A stretch of 64,000 nt of DNA, taken from contig JANHCV010000005.1 in NCBI GenBank assembly GCA_025594325.1, positions 1,763,501 through 1,827,500 of the forward strand, read 5' to 3'. The stretch comes from Blastocladiella emersonii ATCC 22665 (lineage: Eukaryota > Blastocladiomycota > Blastocladiomycetes > Blastocladiales > Blastocladiaceae). Made by a program: the position numbers and the translations under genes. This document shows, piece after piece, positions 22,392 to 33,432 of this stretch; positions within the stretch are counted from its first letter, which is position 1; every line of letters begins with the position of its first letter. The notes beneath the pieces are model-generated. The model saw only the letters and a list, made by a program, of their open reading frames with translations, searched no databases and was not told the origin of the DNA.

Positions 22392-23640
22392 GATGTGCGA
22401 CGGAGTTGCGTGGGGCGTGAGGGCGACGAGGTCATTGGTGGATCAGTCGCACGCGTGGTCGGGCAAAATGCGTTCCCAATACTCCTCGCGCTCACGGCGA
22501 AGGAATCGCAGGTGTACCTGGAGAAGGGTGAAAGCGAGTAGTAAGCTCGAGCGATTGTTCAGAAAAGCAACCCGCAAGTGGCCTAAGCGGCAAATGAGGC
22601 AGGCAAGGTGGTGGTCAGGGTCAGTCGCAATGATGACCAGCTCGGACGGCACGGTGCAAGAGCAGAGGGCGTGGACCGCATCGCGAACCAGAGTTCCGGC
22701 GCATAGGCCAAGCTGAACCTACGCTGCGCATATTTCGAGGTGATCGAGACCAGCCCGTCCGGTTTGCGGACCGAGTCCGTTGAAGGAGACGCGGCGAGGC
22801 CAACCGGTACATTCGATGTTGCCATGAAGAAACCGCGACAAGCGAGAAAGTGGACATGAAAACGTTTGACTCGGCCCAAGCTGGCCGCATCCCCCGTGGA
22901 ATGATCTAGATTGGTCTTGACGGTTGCCTTAAAATCGTTGAAGGTGTCCTTGCGTGTAGGGTGGAAGCGCCGAAGCCCAGCGCCGCGAAAGCTCGCGCCC
23001 GTCCCTCTGCTGCGAGGTTGAGCGGGACAAGATCGTCCGAACGCGACATGCGTCAAAGCAACTGTAAGGTAACCGAAGCTGCCCGGTGGAAGCAACGGTC
23101 AAGGAGAAATAGCCCGGTACAAAGTGGTTGATTTGTGAGCCGATCCGTTTAGAGTTCACGGGCTTGGAAACCGTACCAGATTGGTCGAGCCGCTTGTAGA
23201 AGATGCCGATCCAGTCAGTGACGTCGTCCTCAGGCGCGCGGAGGCCTTGCGGGATGAGAAGCGGTCGGCGCTGCGCGGCAAGGCAAGACACCTCACCAAA
23301 CGAGAACCACCTACCGGTTGCAGCGCGCTCAACAAGCATGCGAGCCGCCATGTACTTGAGCAAAGGTTGCTGACTTGTAGAAGGTAGAAGTGCGGGCATC
23401 GATCGGTAGCGGACATGACGGTCTAGTTCGGGTCAAGCAGCTCTCGCCATGCTCTAAGCAACACCCACACTCCCGCCCTTTGAGTGTGGGAAAAAGGACT
23501 GAGTTAAGCCGCGGATCATCGTCGCGGCCGTCGAAATCCAAGCCGGTCTTCGAGGTGGACTCGTGCACGGGGTCGACGGCAACGTAGGTCATGTCGGGCT
23601 CAGCCAACAGACAGGCCGACCTTCGGCGCATTTACGGTCG
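22392..23640 (-). other. Diverged minus-strand coding fragments between the WDR7-like and small-protein genes (arm A)
   Basis: Fragments such as MAARMLVERAATGRWFSFGE (near 23,350), RGFFMATSNVPVGLAASP (near 22,840) and HHLACLICRLGHLRVAFLNN (near 22,600) look protein-like but lie in different frames. Pieces of the first have a counterpart in arm B (MVARMLAERAASAWWYSS near 62,360). Arm B seems to lack roughly 22.4-23.1 kb. Possibly a member of the F-box-like family; not assignable. Confidence 0.3.
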
Positions 23641-24350
23641 GGAACATAAGAGAGCTAGTGTAAATCTAGTTGCGACAAGTCGCGTTAATCCATTCGATGC
23701 ATAGAGGTGAGGGGGAGGAGAAGAAGCAGGGGCGCAACGGCAACGTCGATGTCTCGCAAGCCGCACGTGATGGACGCGTCGGCGTCTCACACCGCTCCGA
23801 CGCGCTCGCGAAGCCTCAAGAGAGCGCCCGAACGCAGACACGAATAAGAGTAGCAACACATGTTCCGACCTGAGACGGGAACGAAGTTAGCCACGACCGA
23901 CCGGCGGCGACCCACCGATCGATCAGGCACCGCGAAATAAAGTAGCAACGCACAATCATCCCGCGCGCGAACGCACGGGACGAGAGGAACGCTGCACATG
24001 CGGAGCATGTGCGTCAATCTCGTCTGCACATGGTGCAAACCCCTTGCAAGGGCACGACGTGGCGGTCATCGACATGAGGCGCGCGAGGATGGGCGGTGGA
24101 GTGCGAATGGGGAGGGCGAGCGAGGGCGGGAGTACGGGAGAAAGCGTACCGAGGGTAATCGAACGGCGGCACCGAGATCCCCGAGCAGCTTGACGATCTC
24201 GAGTGTCGAGTGTCGGGAGGTCGAGTGGTCGAGAGTCGCGGTCGAAGCCGTACCTTGACGAGGAGCTGGTGGTCGATGAGGATGATGAAAAGTAGTAGTG
24301 AGAGGCTTCGCGCTGCACGAGTCCCACCTCCCTGCGTCCTTGCGTCCTAC
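23641..24350. other. Arm A spacer, moderately similar to 61.38-61.97 kb
   Basis: Reverse-complement similarity to arm B is clear but lower than in the flanking blocks. It includes motif clusters GATGTCTCGCAAG and GGACGCGTCGGCGTCTCAC near 23,750-23,795. The minus-strand text EIVKLLGDLGAAVR is conserved in arm B (EIVKLLEDLGAAVR), hinting at a former exon. Confidence 0.35.
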
Positions 24351-24618
24351 AGACGTCCCGCCCGAGGATAACGGTCCGCTGCCGTGGCTCCGGTTTTCAG
24401 TGGGCCAACACCGACTGGTTCCACGTAGCCACGACGGATAGCGCAGGGGAGGGGGGAACACGAAACAGCGCCTTCCGCAGGCACCCGGTCGCGCTCAGGG
24501 GAGCGGAGGGTAGAAGGCCATACACGGGAGCGCGAGATTGGTGCGACTCGTGTTGATCTCGGTCTGGTCCTAGTCCGGGCCGCGCGCCGTGCGCCGCACC
24601 CCGCGTCCGTCCGCCCAC

Positions 24619-24865
24619 TCACCCATCATCCACGGGCGCGACGAACACGGGGACGACGACGGCAGCGACGACCCAGACTACCGTCCACTTCGCTACGATC
24701 CGGCGTCACCGTCCGTATAGGCATTTGCCCCACGGGTGATCGTGTTGGACGAGAGTGGACAGCATCGGCGACTACCGCGGCACTCACCACAATGGCCCGG
24801 CCGTGAGCGCCCGGACGGGACGTGTACTTGAGTGCTCGAGAGGATCTCGGGGTGTGTCGATACAT
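24619..24865 (-). CDS. 48-aa single-pass membrane protein, probably mitochondrial (arm A copy)
   Basis: Two exons: 24865-24788 and 24687-24619, with an intron of GTGAGT ... GCGAAG (phase 0). The protein starts MYRHTPRSSRALKYTSRPG, a basic mitochondrial-type leader, then WTVVWVVAAVVVPVFVAP, one hydrophobic span, and ends VDDG followed by TGA. Size and layout are like small subunits of respiratory complexes (Cox8/Cox7c/Qcr type), but I cannot name which. A TATA box lies 127 bp upstream. A slightly earlier out-of-frame ATG is close by, so the start is not certain. The arm B copy at 60,865 encodes the same protein. Confidence 0.5.
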
Positions 24866-24991
24866 GGTTCCATGGTGCCTACACGGCGGGCGAGGCGGCG
24901 GGCGAGGCGAGAGCGCGTGGTGGTGGGTCAAGGGAGGGGGGCGATGCGTTCGTGTTCGGAGAGCCAGAGGGTGAGCGGGGATCTTGCCCGG

Positions 24992-24998
24992 TTTTATA
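24992..24998 (-). promoter_or_regulatory. TATA box of the small membrane-protein gene, arm A
   Basis: TATAAAA on the minus strand within CCTATAAAACCGGGC, about 127 bp upstream of the ATG at 24,865. Confidence 0.55.
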
Positions 24999-25479
24999 GG
25001 TCCGGGCACGCGAGGGAGCGTGGCGGTGGCTGAGCGTGGCGGTGGCGCGGCGCGCGACGCGTCCCGCGAGCAACAATGCTCCGCGGGCATTGCGGCCAGA
25101 CGTATCAGGCTTGGCTCTCCCACCGCTCATGCGCCATCCCTTGTCAGCAATGCACGGCGGGACCGTTTGCGCGCACCGAGGCCGAGGGAGACGGCGTGGG
25201 CCGCGCGGTGGGAGGAGCGTGACACACGATGAGCACGGCGAGCGCCAAGACCGCGGCGCTGTGGCCAGACTCTGTGCAACCAGCAAAACTCTGCATCGAG
25301 AGCGCCAGGAAGGTTGCCCGAACACGCGGTTGTCGCCCACCGCGTCGTCGTGCATGCGTGCCACGTCACAGGTGCTGTTCCGCCGGATCCCTCGGAGCGC
25401 CAAGATTGATGCTCCCGCGTGCCGAAAGTTGCGCGAAGTGGGCGCCTCGGTCTTTCACAGGTGGCGGTGAAGAGGGGAC

Positions 25480-25520
25480 GCGTCGCGGGTCACGCGTCGT
25501 GGTGCGAGACGCGTTTTATT
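25480..25520. promoter_or_regulatory. Cluster of ACGCGT / GCGAGACGCGT motifs (arm A)
   Basis: GGGACGCGTCGCGGG, TCACGCGTCGTGG and TGCGAGACGCGTTTT in 40 bp. The same cluster lies at about 60,213-60,258 in arm B. Confidence 0.4.
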
Positions 25521-25684
25521 TGCTTCACGATTCCTGGAGACACTCACCGCTGGAGCGCGTTTGCATTCCCTGATCCCTCAACCGCTCAGTTCAAGTTGGC
25601 CACAGTCATCGAGAACGTGTTCCGTAACGATCTCGCCAACGCACGACGTGTATTGATTGAACGCAGGCGTCAACACGCACTCGC

Positions 25685-28226
25685 TCACCAGGTCCCGGTG
25701 CGCGATCCCGGAACCGCCTCCATAAACTTACGTGCGTCGACGAGTCGCGGCGCAACGCGGCGCACGTCGTGCAAGATTTGGTTGAGCGAAGCCCTGGACC
25801 CACAGCGTTGAAAATGGACAAAGCGGCCCAAGTCCCGCGCGCGGACGACGTTGTCGATGGCAGCGGTTGGGAGGAGCGCCCAAACCTCGTCCGAGCTGTT
25901 TTGCTTGAGGAAGCTATCGGTCGCGAGCGCCGGGTCTGCTTCGAAGCACGCGTGATCGACCATCTGGCGAGCCTCAGAGACCGAGCTGTCGCAGCTCCCA
26001 GCCCGGCAAGATGCAAACTTGACTTTGACGCCTATGCTGAGACAAGTCCAGATTTGCCCGCCCGGGTTGCGTAAGCAATGAAGAAGAGCATCGGGAAACG
26101 CCTCAAAGACCAGCGCAAGCGCGCTGCAGAACAGCTGCTGGCCGGCAAGAGGGCACCCCATACAGATGTTGAGATCAGGCATGCCGGGTGTTACCAAAGA
26201 ACACGGGGCCGGCCGCAGGACTTATTCGATCATGATCCACATGACCAAAGTCTGAAACGACAGCTCCGAATCGTGTCAAACGCGCGGCTGCGATTTTCAG
26301 AGTCAGCAAGCGCGGCCATGACCAAGTAAGCGAGGATCGGACCCGCTAACACGTCACGACCTTTTCTGTCGAACTGGTCGTAGTGCGGAACAAGCAGCGC
26401 AAGGAGGTGCACGGGATCCAGGACAAGTTCCCCGTGCAGCAGGTTGGGCAAGACAAGATTCGCATACAAACCGACGGAAGCTGAAGAGCGCCGTGGGGAA
26501 ACGGCGTTCTAGGCAGGAAGCCCGTGTACGTAGACTGGTACAACTAGTGATAACGGAACGTGAGCTTCGATTACAGAGGAATGAGGGGAACAAAACGAGG
26601 GGGAAACAAGAGGGAAAGGAAAGGTAAAGGGGCCGCACTAACCTAGTGATAACGGAACGTGAGCTTAAAGAGAGCTCACGTCCGCGGCGGGGGCGCGGCC
26701 GCCTTTTGAGGGCGACGGAGAAATGGGCGGCAAGTCACCGGCGACGGTCGGGCGCGGACGGCCGTGTCCGCGGCGTTGGGGATCACGCGGAGATCAGCGG
26801 CGCGCGCGCGCGTAGGTCGAGCTTCACGCGCGTCGCGCGACAAAGCTTGAATCAGGTCGGACAAGTCAATCGCGGGCGTGATGTCGATCTCCAGCGCAAA
26901 CTTGGCAACACGCTGAGCGGACGCAAACTGTTGAACTTCTTCGTTACCCGGTTGTTGTTTTGGTCGCTCTTGAGAGCAACTCACACAAAAACCTGCAACC
27001 TCTGTACTCCAGCCAGCTGTTTGTGGACGGAACGCTCCGGAAAAGTGGCGGTACGAGCCATCAAGAACGAGCTGCCTCCACTTCTCCAGTGAGCGGACGC
27101 GCAGAGCGATTGTAAACTCGGTGTCGCCCCGCGTCACGGCGGTGGCGAGTGCAAAGGGCCACGGAGCGCGGTCCATGACTCCACACGACTCCGAAAGCTC
27201 GAGGATTGGCACTGAGACGCGCCCGAAAATCAACTTCTTCAAGCTTTGGCGAAGCTCCTTGCCAATTGCCGAGTCCAGCAGCGGCGATTCCAAACCCAAC
27301 TTTTTCTTGACGCGACAAGGAAGCCGCTCGATAAGCGGGCGGAAGAACTGCGGGCCCGACTCGACAGCAAAGTTCAGATAGCGCGCGCGAACAGGTGCCG
27401 GCATGTTGGCGGCGCGCGCTAGTGCGAACGCGAGTACGTCGACGATCCGGGCGTCAAACTGGGAGTTCTCAAGCGCAGCGGCGCGGAAGCAGGCCGTGAT
27501 GAGCCGCGCCGGGAAATTGGCGGCCAGGATGGCGGCGATACGCGCCTCGTTTATCTGGAAATCGCGATTGCCCAGGAGAGACTCGAGCACGGCGGTACTC
27601 GCAAACATGCAAGCGCGGAAGGCGAGAAACTCGGTGAGCGACATTGGGTCCCGGTACGCGTCGGTTGAGCTGTGACGCACGAAGCTGTATCGAGCGGACT
27701 CCTTTTTGTCGACGTGAAGCCAGCACGCGATGTCAATACGCGTGTTGAAGAGCTGCGGCCGGACCGTCCAGGCGCGGTCAAGGAGACGCATCGGGAGAGC
27801 TTTGCAGTTGAGCGCCATGGCCAGGCAGAGCAGTCGGATAAACGCGACAAGCGCCCGTCCCGAACAGATCTGTACCAACTTAACAACATGACTCGCGAGA
27901 ACCACTCCGACGTTGGACTCGTCGGTCGGGTCGATTCGGCGGAGCAGCAGAATCCCGAAGTGCGCCACGAAAAGTTCGCGAGCTGGCTCGACGTGGTTCG
28001 CGGTCCGCAGGATGCAGCAGACGTCAAACTTGCTGGGGCCGTCAGCTGCTGCAAGACACTTTGTGGCCAAGGCGCGGGCCCAAGAGGTGCGGGTGCACCG
28101 GTCGCGAACTGCCGCGAAAAGGACCGATGAAGAGGCAGGAAGGGCCGGCCGCGGCGTCGTCAACTGGAGGACGCGGGTGTCGAGCTCGACGGGCAATGCA
28201 GCAAGTGACAAGTTCATGTGCTCCAT
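25685..28226 (-). pseudogene. F-box/ankyrin-like family protein, interrupted by the 300-bp element (arm A)
   Basis: Starts MEHMNLSLAALPVELDTRVL at 28,226, an F-box-like 'LPVEL' opening, followed by ~400 residues of helical repeat-like text (LLCLAMALNCKALPMRLLD, LTEFLAFRACMFASTAVLES, ILAANFPARLITACFRAAAL). The frame is open to SDLIQA near 26,850, then runs into the interspersed element. Coding sense resumes at about 26,465 (GELVLDPVHLLALLVPHYDQ), shifts frame near 26,215, and ends MEAVPGSRTGTW at about 25,687. The C-terminal part has LNICMGCPLAGQQLFC, a possible metal site. F-box proteins usually recruit substrates to SCF ubiquitin ligases; here that is inference from the N-terminus only. The arm B copy is interrupted elsewhere. 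Confidence 0.6.
26544..26842. repeat. ~300-bp interspersed element, copy 2, inside the F-box-like gene
   Basis: Homologous to 8951-9247. The direct repeat CTAGTGATAACGGAACG + TGAGCTT occurs at 26,544-26,567 and 26,643-26,666. Each copy's own pair is identical in this part, while the two elements differ there. The 9-bp inverted repeat ACGTGAGCT/AGCTCACGT follows, then the same GC-rich tail to CGCGTCGCGCGACA. The arm B homologue of the host gene lacks the element (DLIQASIDLHPRFVT continues directly), which confirms an insertion. Confidence 0.8.
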
Positions 28227-28417
28227 GTTGATGCATTGCTGTGGAGGAGAGATGAGCGAGAAAGATCGGCAGCGGGAGGAACGCCAGAACGCGAGAATGG
28301 AACGGCATCAGATGACGCACGCGTCAAAGCTCGCAGGGTCGCGCCACGCCACACGAGCTGGCCCGGCGACTGCCGCCCCTCCTCCCCTTCCTCTCGACCC
28401 CACCCGCTTTCGTCGTC
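28227..28417. promoter_or_regulatory. Short divergent promoter region (F-box-like gene / RIC8)
   Basis: 191 bp separate two divergent ATGs. The ~100 bp next to the F-box-like ATG resemble the arm B upstream sequence (CGCGTCAYCTGATGCCG), so the duplication reaches about 28,325. Confidence 0.5.
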
Positions 28418-30238
28418 ATGGAACTTGCCGCAATCGTTCGGAGACCCGATCTCGCACCTGCCGACGAGCCCGCCCTGGCAACAGCTGCGGGCAAAGTGCT
28501 CGCCGCGGGTACCGTCGCCGTGTCGCGCGATGGGTTTTCGGGTCTGTCCTGACACCAACGTGTCTAGGTAACCTGAGCGGTTGGACGGCGGAAGACACGA
28601 CTAGACTCCTCAATGCAGCGAGTCTGCGCCATTCATGGAGCACAGCAAGTACGCCATGACGGGCAACGCTGCGTCTATTGCAAGTCAACTCACGCGGGTC
28701 CCGTGTAGCCCGGACCGCACTTCTCACTGCGCTGAAGCTGGCCGCCCGTGAGACGCAGCTCGGCGCGCCGCTGTACGCGTCCGAGGTACGGATCCCGCCG
28801 CTGCGCGCCGAAAGTCGGATCTAATCCTCGACTCGTAGGGCTTCCACGCGCTCGCCGTTCTGGCCGGCCTGTCCGACGACGGCGCCGACTCGCCGCGACC
28901 CGACGCTGCGTGCGCGAACGAGGCGCTCAAGATCAACAGCAACCTGCTGCTGCTCAACCGCCAGGCCGCCATGAACGTGTTTGCCCACGAGCAGTGTCTC
29001 CCGCGGCTGATCGAGATGAGCAAGGTACGGATCTCCGGGCGGTGGATGGCGATTCTTCGGCTTACGTGCGCCCGTCGTCTAGTCCGAATCCGCGTCGCTC
29101 GAGACCACATTCCTCGTCTTCCGCGTCATGTTCCTGGTCACCGCATCGCCGGACCACGTCGAGACCATCACCAAGGCCGGCGTCGACCACTACGCGTCGG
29201 TACGCCCGCCCGTTCCAGCCGGAACCCAAGCCCCGCTCACACTTAGCACCCGTGTAGACCATCGACCGCATCCTCGCCGCGCCCGACTCCCCGCCGCCCT
29301 TCACCCGCGCCGCGACCGTGTCCGAGGTCCTCAAGACCATCTTCAACCTGCAGTCCTTCACGGGCGCCGACCACGACACGCCCTCCCCCATCTTCCCCGC
29401 CGCCACGATGCGCGCCGCCGCGCGCGTCCTGACCGCGTTCCCGCTCGCGACCCCGAACCCGCTCGCCCCGCCGCACTCGCACGCCGTGCACGTGCTCATG
29501 TGCGGTCCCGCCGGGTGGTGCACGCCGGCACTCGTGCGCGTGCTCGCCAAGGATATTCTGGAAGTCGAGCTCGCCTTGCTGTTCCCGCTGGTCCGCGGCA
29601 ACGACAGCAAGGTCGTCCGCGACGACAGCGTGGCGAGTCCGGACGAGCGCGTCCCGCCGCTCATGCACCTCCTCGCGCAGGTGTACGAGCGCGAGCCTGC
29701 GGCGGGGTCGGACGTGCGGCGCGCGGTTGTGGATGCGCTGACGCCGGCGGACCTGGATCGGAGCAAGTCAGCGGAGCAGGGGCGCAGCGTCACGCACTTT
29801 TTGATCCGGCTGCTCACCAACGTCGAGTTCCCGCGGATCCGCGAGGCCACCGAGACGCTGTTGTTTGCCGTGTGCGACAAGGACGGTACGTTTTTTTCCG
29901 CACTCTGCTCGCCCCCATCTCTCACTGACCCTCGCGACGCGTGTGTAGCCTCCAAGATGGTCGCGTACACGGGCCTCGGCCCCGCGGCGGGCTTCCTCGT
30001 GAACCGCGGCCTGCTGACGCCCGACGTGCTCAAGGGCCACGGGCGCGACCCGGCCGTGAACCCGATCACGGGGCAGACGGAGCGCGAGGCCATGGCCGAG
30101 GCGTGGAACCAGATGACGGACGAGGAAAAGGAGGCCGAGGCCGAGAAGCTGTTCGTCACGTTCGAGCGGCTCAACAAGCTCGGCGTCATCAAGGCCGTGG
30201 ATCCGACGACGGGGAAGGAGTTTGCGCGGCCCAGCTGA
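28418..30238 (+). CDS. RIC8: RIC8/synembryn, G-alpha chaperone and guanine-nucleotide exchange factor, 489 aa
   Basis: Seven exons: 28418-28508, 28568-28648, 28709-28785, 28839-29024, 29083-29199, 29258-29885, 29949-30238; all junction phases agree. RIC8 folds and activates G-protein alpha subunits at the membrane; it is kept by many fungi but absent from baker's yeast. Recognition rests on the armadillo-like helical text ALKINSNLLLLNRQAAMNVF, TVSEVLKTIFNLQS, THFLIRLLTNVEFPRIREAT, then MVAYTGLGPAAGFLVNRGLL and the C-terminal MTDEEKEAEAEKLFVTFERL, which follow family order. Length is typical or slightly short. The first intron could alternatively be shorter (donor GTCTGT), adding some residues near position 31. 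It ends 132 bp from the convergent permease gene. Confidence 0.85.
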
Positions 30239-30370
30239 TCAGGTGCCGCGCTTGCTGCGCCACCATGGTTTCTCCAAGGCGAGGTTGAGTGGGCGCTAAT
30301 AAATGGAAAGTGTATTACATCTGATGGTTATCTGGGCGTACTGAGCGCGCCCTCACACGTGCGGGACTAT

Positions 30371-31965
30371 TTACAGGGTCGTCGAGCTGGTCGCAGCGAG
30401 CTTCTCGGCGCGCGACAGGAAAAAGTAGGGCACGAGGCCGAGCGCCATGCACGCCCACGCGAGGGACGAGGACAGCACCATGGACTCCTGGAAGTACGGG
30501 AACACGACGAGGAACAGCGACACGACGATCATGATCATGGGCGAGAGCGCCGAGACCTGGAACCCCTCGAACTTGGTGTCGCGCTTGAACACACTGCCAG
30601 TCGCGCGGTGCTTGATGACCAGCAGGCCGAGCGCCGTCAGCCCGTAGAAGAGCCAGATCGGGTAGCTGACGAGGTCGATGATGAACCAGAACGTGTCGCC
30701 CTGCGGGATCAGCAGCAGCAGCATCGACATGACAAAGTTGAACAGCAGCGCGTTGATGGGCGTCCCGAACCGCGTGTTGACGTTGGAGAAGAAGCGCGTC
30801 GGCATCATGAGCCCCGACTCGCCCGTCGCCTGCGCGACGCGGGAGGCGGTGAAGAGCGTCACGAAGCAGCACGAGCACACGCACAGGAAGATGAGCATCG
30901 TGACGACCGTCTGGCCCGTGGCCCCGAAGATGTTGGTCGCCCACTGCGCGGCGATGCCCGTGCCGAGCGTCGAGATGTCGGCGTAGCTGAGGACCACAAG
31001 GTACGACACGTTGGCGAGGAGGTACAACCCGCAAACGGTGCTGATGCCAATGATGGTCGACCGGCTGACGTTGCGCTCGGGGTCCTTGAGCTCGCTGAGC
31101 GAGGTGGCCAGCGACGCGAACCCGTCGTACGCCCACAGCACCTTGTACAGGGCCGAGGCCCAGTCGCCCGGGTTGGTCGTGGTGCCGGCGAACAGGTGCG
31201 CGGCCGAGAAGTTGTCGAGCTGGCGCACGCTGGGCGCGACGCCGAACAAGATGAACAGACCGACGCCCGAGAAGGCGAGCAGGCACAGCACGGCGACGGC
31301 CGTCACGAACGTGATGAAGGTGCCCGCCACGTTGTTGGACGGGATGCACGCAGCGGTCTGGATGACCAGGATCACGGCGCCGATCAGCTTGGCGTAGAAC
31401 TCGCCGCCAGCAACGGCCGGGTCCTCGGGGAACGCGGCGGGGAACGCGGACGCGAGGTACGACCCCGCGACCACCGCCAAACTCGCGTTGTAGCCCGGAT
31501 TGATGAGGAAAATACGCGTCCACGAGTACATGGTGGCGAGGAAGCGCTTGGGCGTGCGGAAGGCGGCGTCGAGGAAGGGTGCGTCGCCGCCCGAGGCCGT
31601 GATGCGCGAGCCCAACTCGGCGTAGTTGAGCGCACCCGTGAAGGCGACAAGCGCGCCGACCACCCACATGATCATGGCGGGCCCGACGGCGCCCATGGTG
31701 CCCACGACCTTGCCCGGGTTCGAGAAGATGCCCGACCCGATCATGCCGCTACACGGTTGGGGGTGGGTGGGATCAGCGACGGGTCGCGGCGTCGAGTGGA
31801 GCACAAGTCAGCGTACCCAGCGATGAGGGCAGCGCCCTGCACCATGCCGAGGGACTTGCCAAGGGCGCCCTTCTCGAGCACGCTCTCGCACTTGACCTGG
31901 TTCTCGCCGAGGACGCGCGGGCCCAGCAGCGGCGTCTCGGTGGCCGTCGGTGAGGAGGAATGCAT
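30371..31965 (-). CDS. APC/LAT-type amino-acid permease, 508 aa
   Basis: Two exons: 31965-31817 and 31748-30371, joined in GG|C by a 68-nt intron (GTACGC ... GTGTAG). The joined text reads through the family signature G-x-M-I-G-S-G-I-F in transmembrane helix 1, preceded by a ~45-residue cytosolic N-terminus. About twelve hydrophobic spans follow. WAYDGFASLATSLSELKDPE is the diagnostic loop of L-type/APC permeases, then ISTVCGLYLLANVSYLVVLS. Such proteins import or exchange neutral amino acids at the plasma membrane or vacuole. The C-terminus ends AATSSTTL. The gene is complete, with no missing helix, and its substrate cannot be deduced. A TATA box lies ~110 bp upstream. Confidence 0.9.
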
Positions 31966-32072
31966 GGTGGCGACGGCTGGCTGGCTGGGGGCGCACGGCG
32001 CGTGTGGGGAGGGATGTGTGCAAGTGTGCGAACCGAGGGACCAGAGAGAAGGGACCCGCGCGCCCGCCCGTC

Positions 32073-32079
32073 TTTTATA
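32073..32079 (-). promoter_or_regulatory. TATA box of the permease gene
   Basis: TATAAAA on the minus strand (GGCTATAAAAGACGG), about 110 bp upstream of the ATG at 31,965. Confidence 0.5.
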
Positions 32080-32089
32080 GCCAGCCGTG

Positions 32090-33432
32090 TGACTAGAACG
32101 GGGAGGAGGTCCGAGAGAAACTAGCGACGCGAGCTGCCGACGGCGGCGAACACGGAAGCGGCTTTCCGCGTGGCGCGGCGGGGCGGCAGGGCCCCATGAT
32201 CCGTGGCGGCGCCCCCGCTCATCTCGGAAATGGGCCCTTGTCGCGGCTTGCCCCGCCGTCACGGCTGGTCAGAGATCATCAGCCGGTCGCCTCGGGATCG
32301 CGGGATTTTCCGTGAGCGACGCGTCGTCGGCGTCGGGGCGGCGGTTTGCACGCGGCGCGCCCGTGGCGAAAAAGTTAATCTTGGCGCGGGATCGAGGGCA
32401 CTCGATGTGACCCACGCGGGCCGGGCAGCTCCCCGTTTCCGTTTCGAGGATGCATGAATGATGGAAGCATCGTCGTTGCCACCCGATGATGCCGCTGATG
32501 GCTTCCTCCCCGTTTTCGTCGGATTTAAGACTCGAGGGCGACCTCGCGCTCGCGTGCCCTCCTCCTCGCGTGGGACTTCCCGCGACGGGCTCGAGGATGG
32601 CGCGTACGGGTCGACCGAGATAGGACAAGCGCACGCACATACGTCGGAACGTATCGGGCGAGGTGCTCGAGGAGGAAGGCGAGCGGACGGCGAGCGAACG
32701 GCGGGCGCGCAGGACGGCGCTTGTCGCTTCGAAAGTCGCGTGGTCCCGTGCTGCGCGAACTTCCACCAGGGACGCTTCCACGCGGACATTCAGGTGGGCT
32801 CGAGACAAGAGCCGGCCGCATGATTTTGAGCGGCTGCAGACATGTCACCCATGCAGAGGCCCAGCTGATGCCAGGATCGCCAGGTTGCGACGTCGGCGGG
32901 CCAGCTTCTTTGAGCGGGCAGCAGCAGCAGCGCACCCAGTTGGTCAAAACAGCCGATGAGTCGCGCTGCCAGCAGTCACAGTGCACTGCGGCTTTGCCGT
33001 CGGTCGGATCAGCACAGGGCCATGGTTACGACCTTAGCAATGACACGATCATGGGCCAAATGAAGCGGGCGGCATGAGGATGCGCGGGTCCAAGTTGATC
33101 GTCATCAGCCTGCTCGACCGGCCTCGTTAGGCTAGAGCACGCGGTTCTAAGCAGGCGGTCTGATCCGAGGCAGGGTAGATTCCTTGGTGGCCTGGTTTGG
33201 GACGCGTTCCGGCGGTGCGAGACGTGCGAGACGCGTTGGAGAATCATGTGACGCATCGCCACCGGTTCTGACCGACGCGACTCAGCGCCCCGTTTCGCTG
33301 CTGCGCCGCTCGCTCCCCCAACCCCCGCCGCCGGGCGCCATGCACGCTGATCGCAACCTTGTAACTCGCTGCAACTCGTCGCCACTGTAATCTTACTCCA
33401 CGCGTGCCCGCCCGGCGCCCCACCCCGCCATC
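32090..33432. other. Intergenic region between the permease and ATM/TEL1
   Basis: Open frames here are Arg-rich shadows and I see no gene. At 33,214-33,255 a motif cluster (GTGCGAGACGTGCGAGAC, GCGTTGGAGAATCATGTGAC) lies ~190 bp upstream of the ATM/TEL1 ATG. Confidence 0.5.

Noticed and set aside
29062-30192. 376-codon minus-strand frame opposite RIC8
   Set aside because: It spans the introns of RIC8 without its own motifs, while RIC8 exons join with consistent phases and family order.
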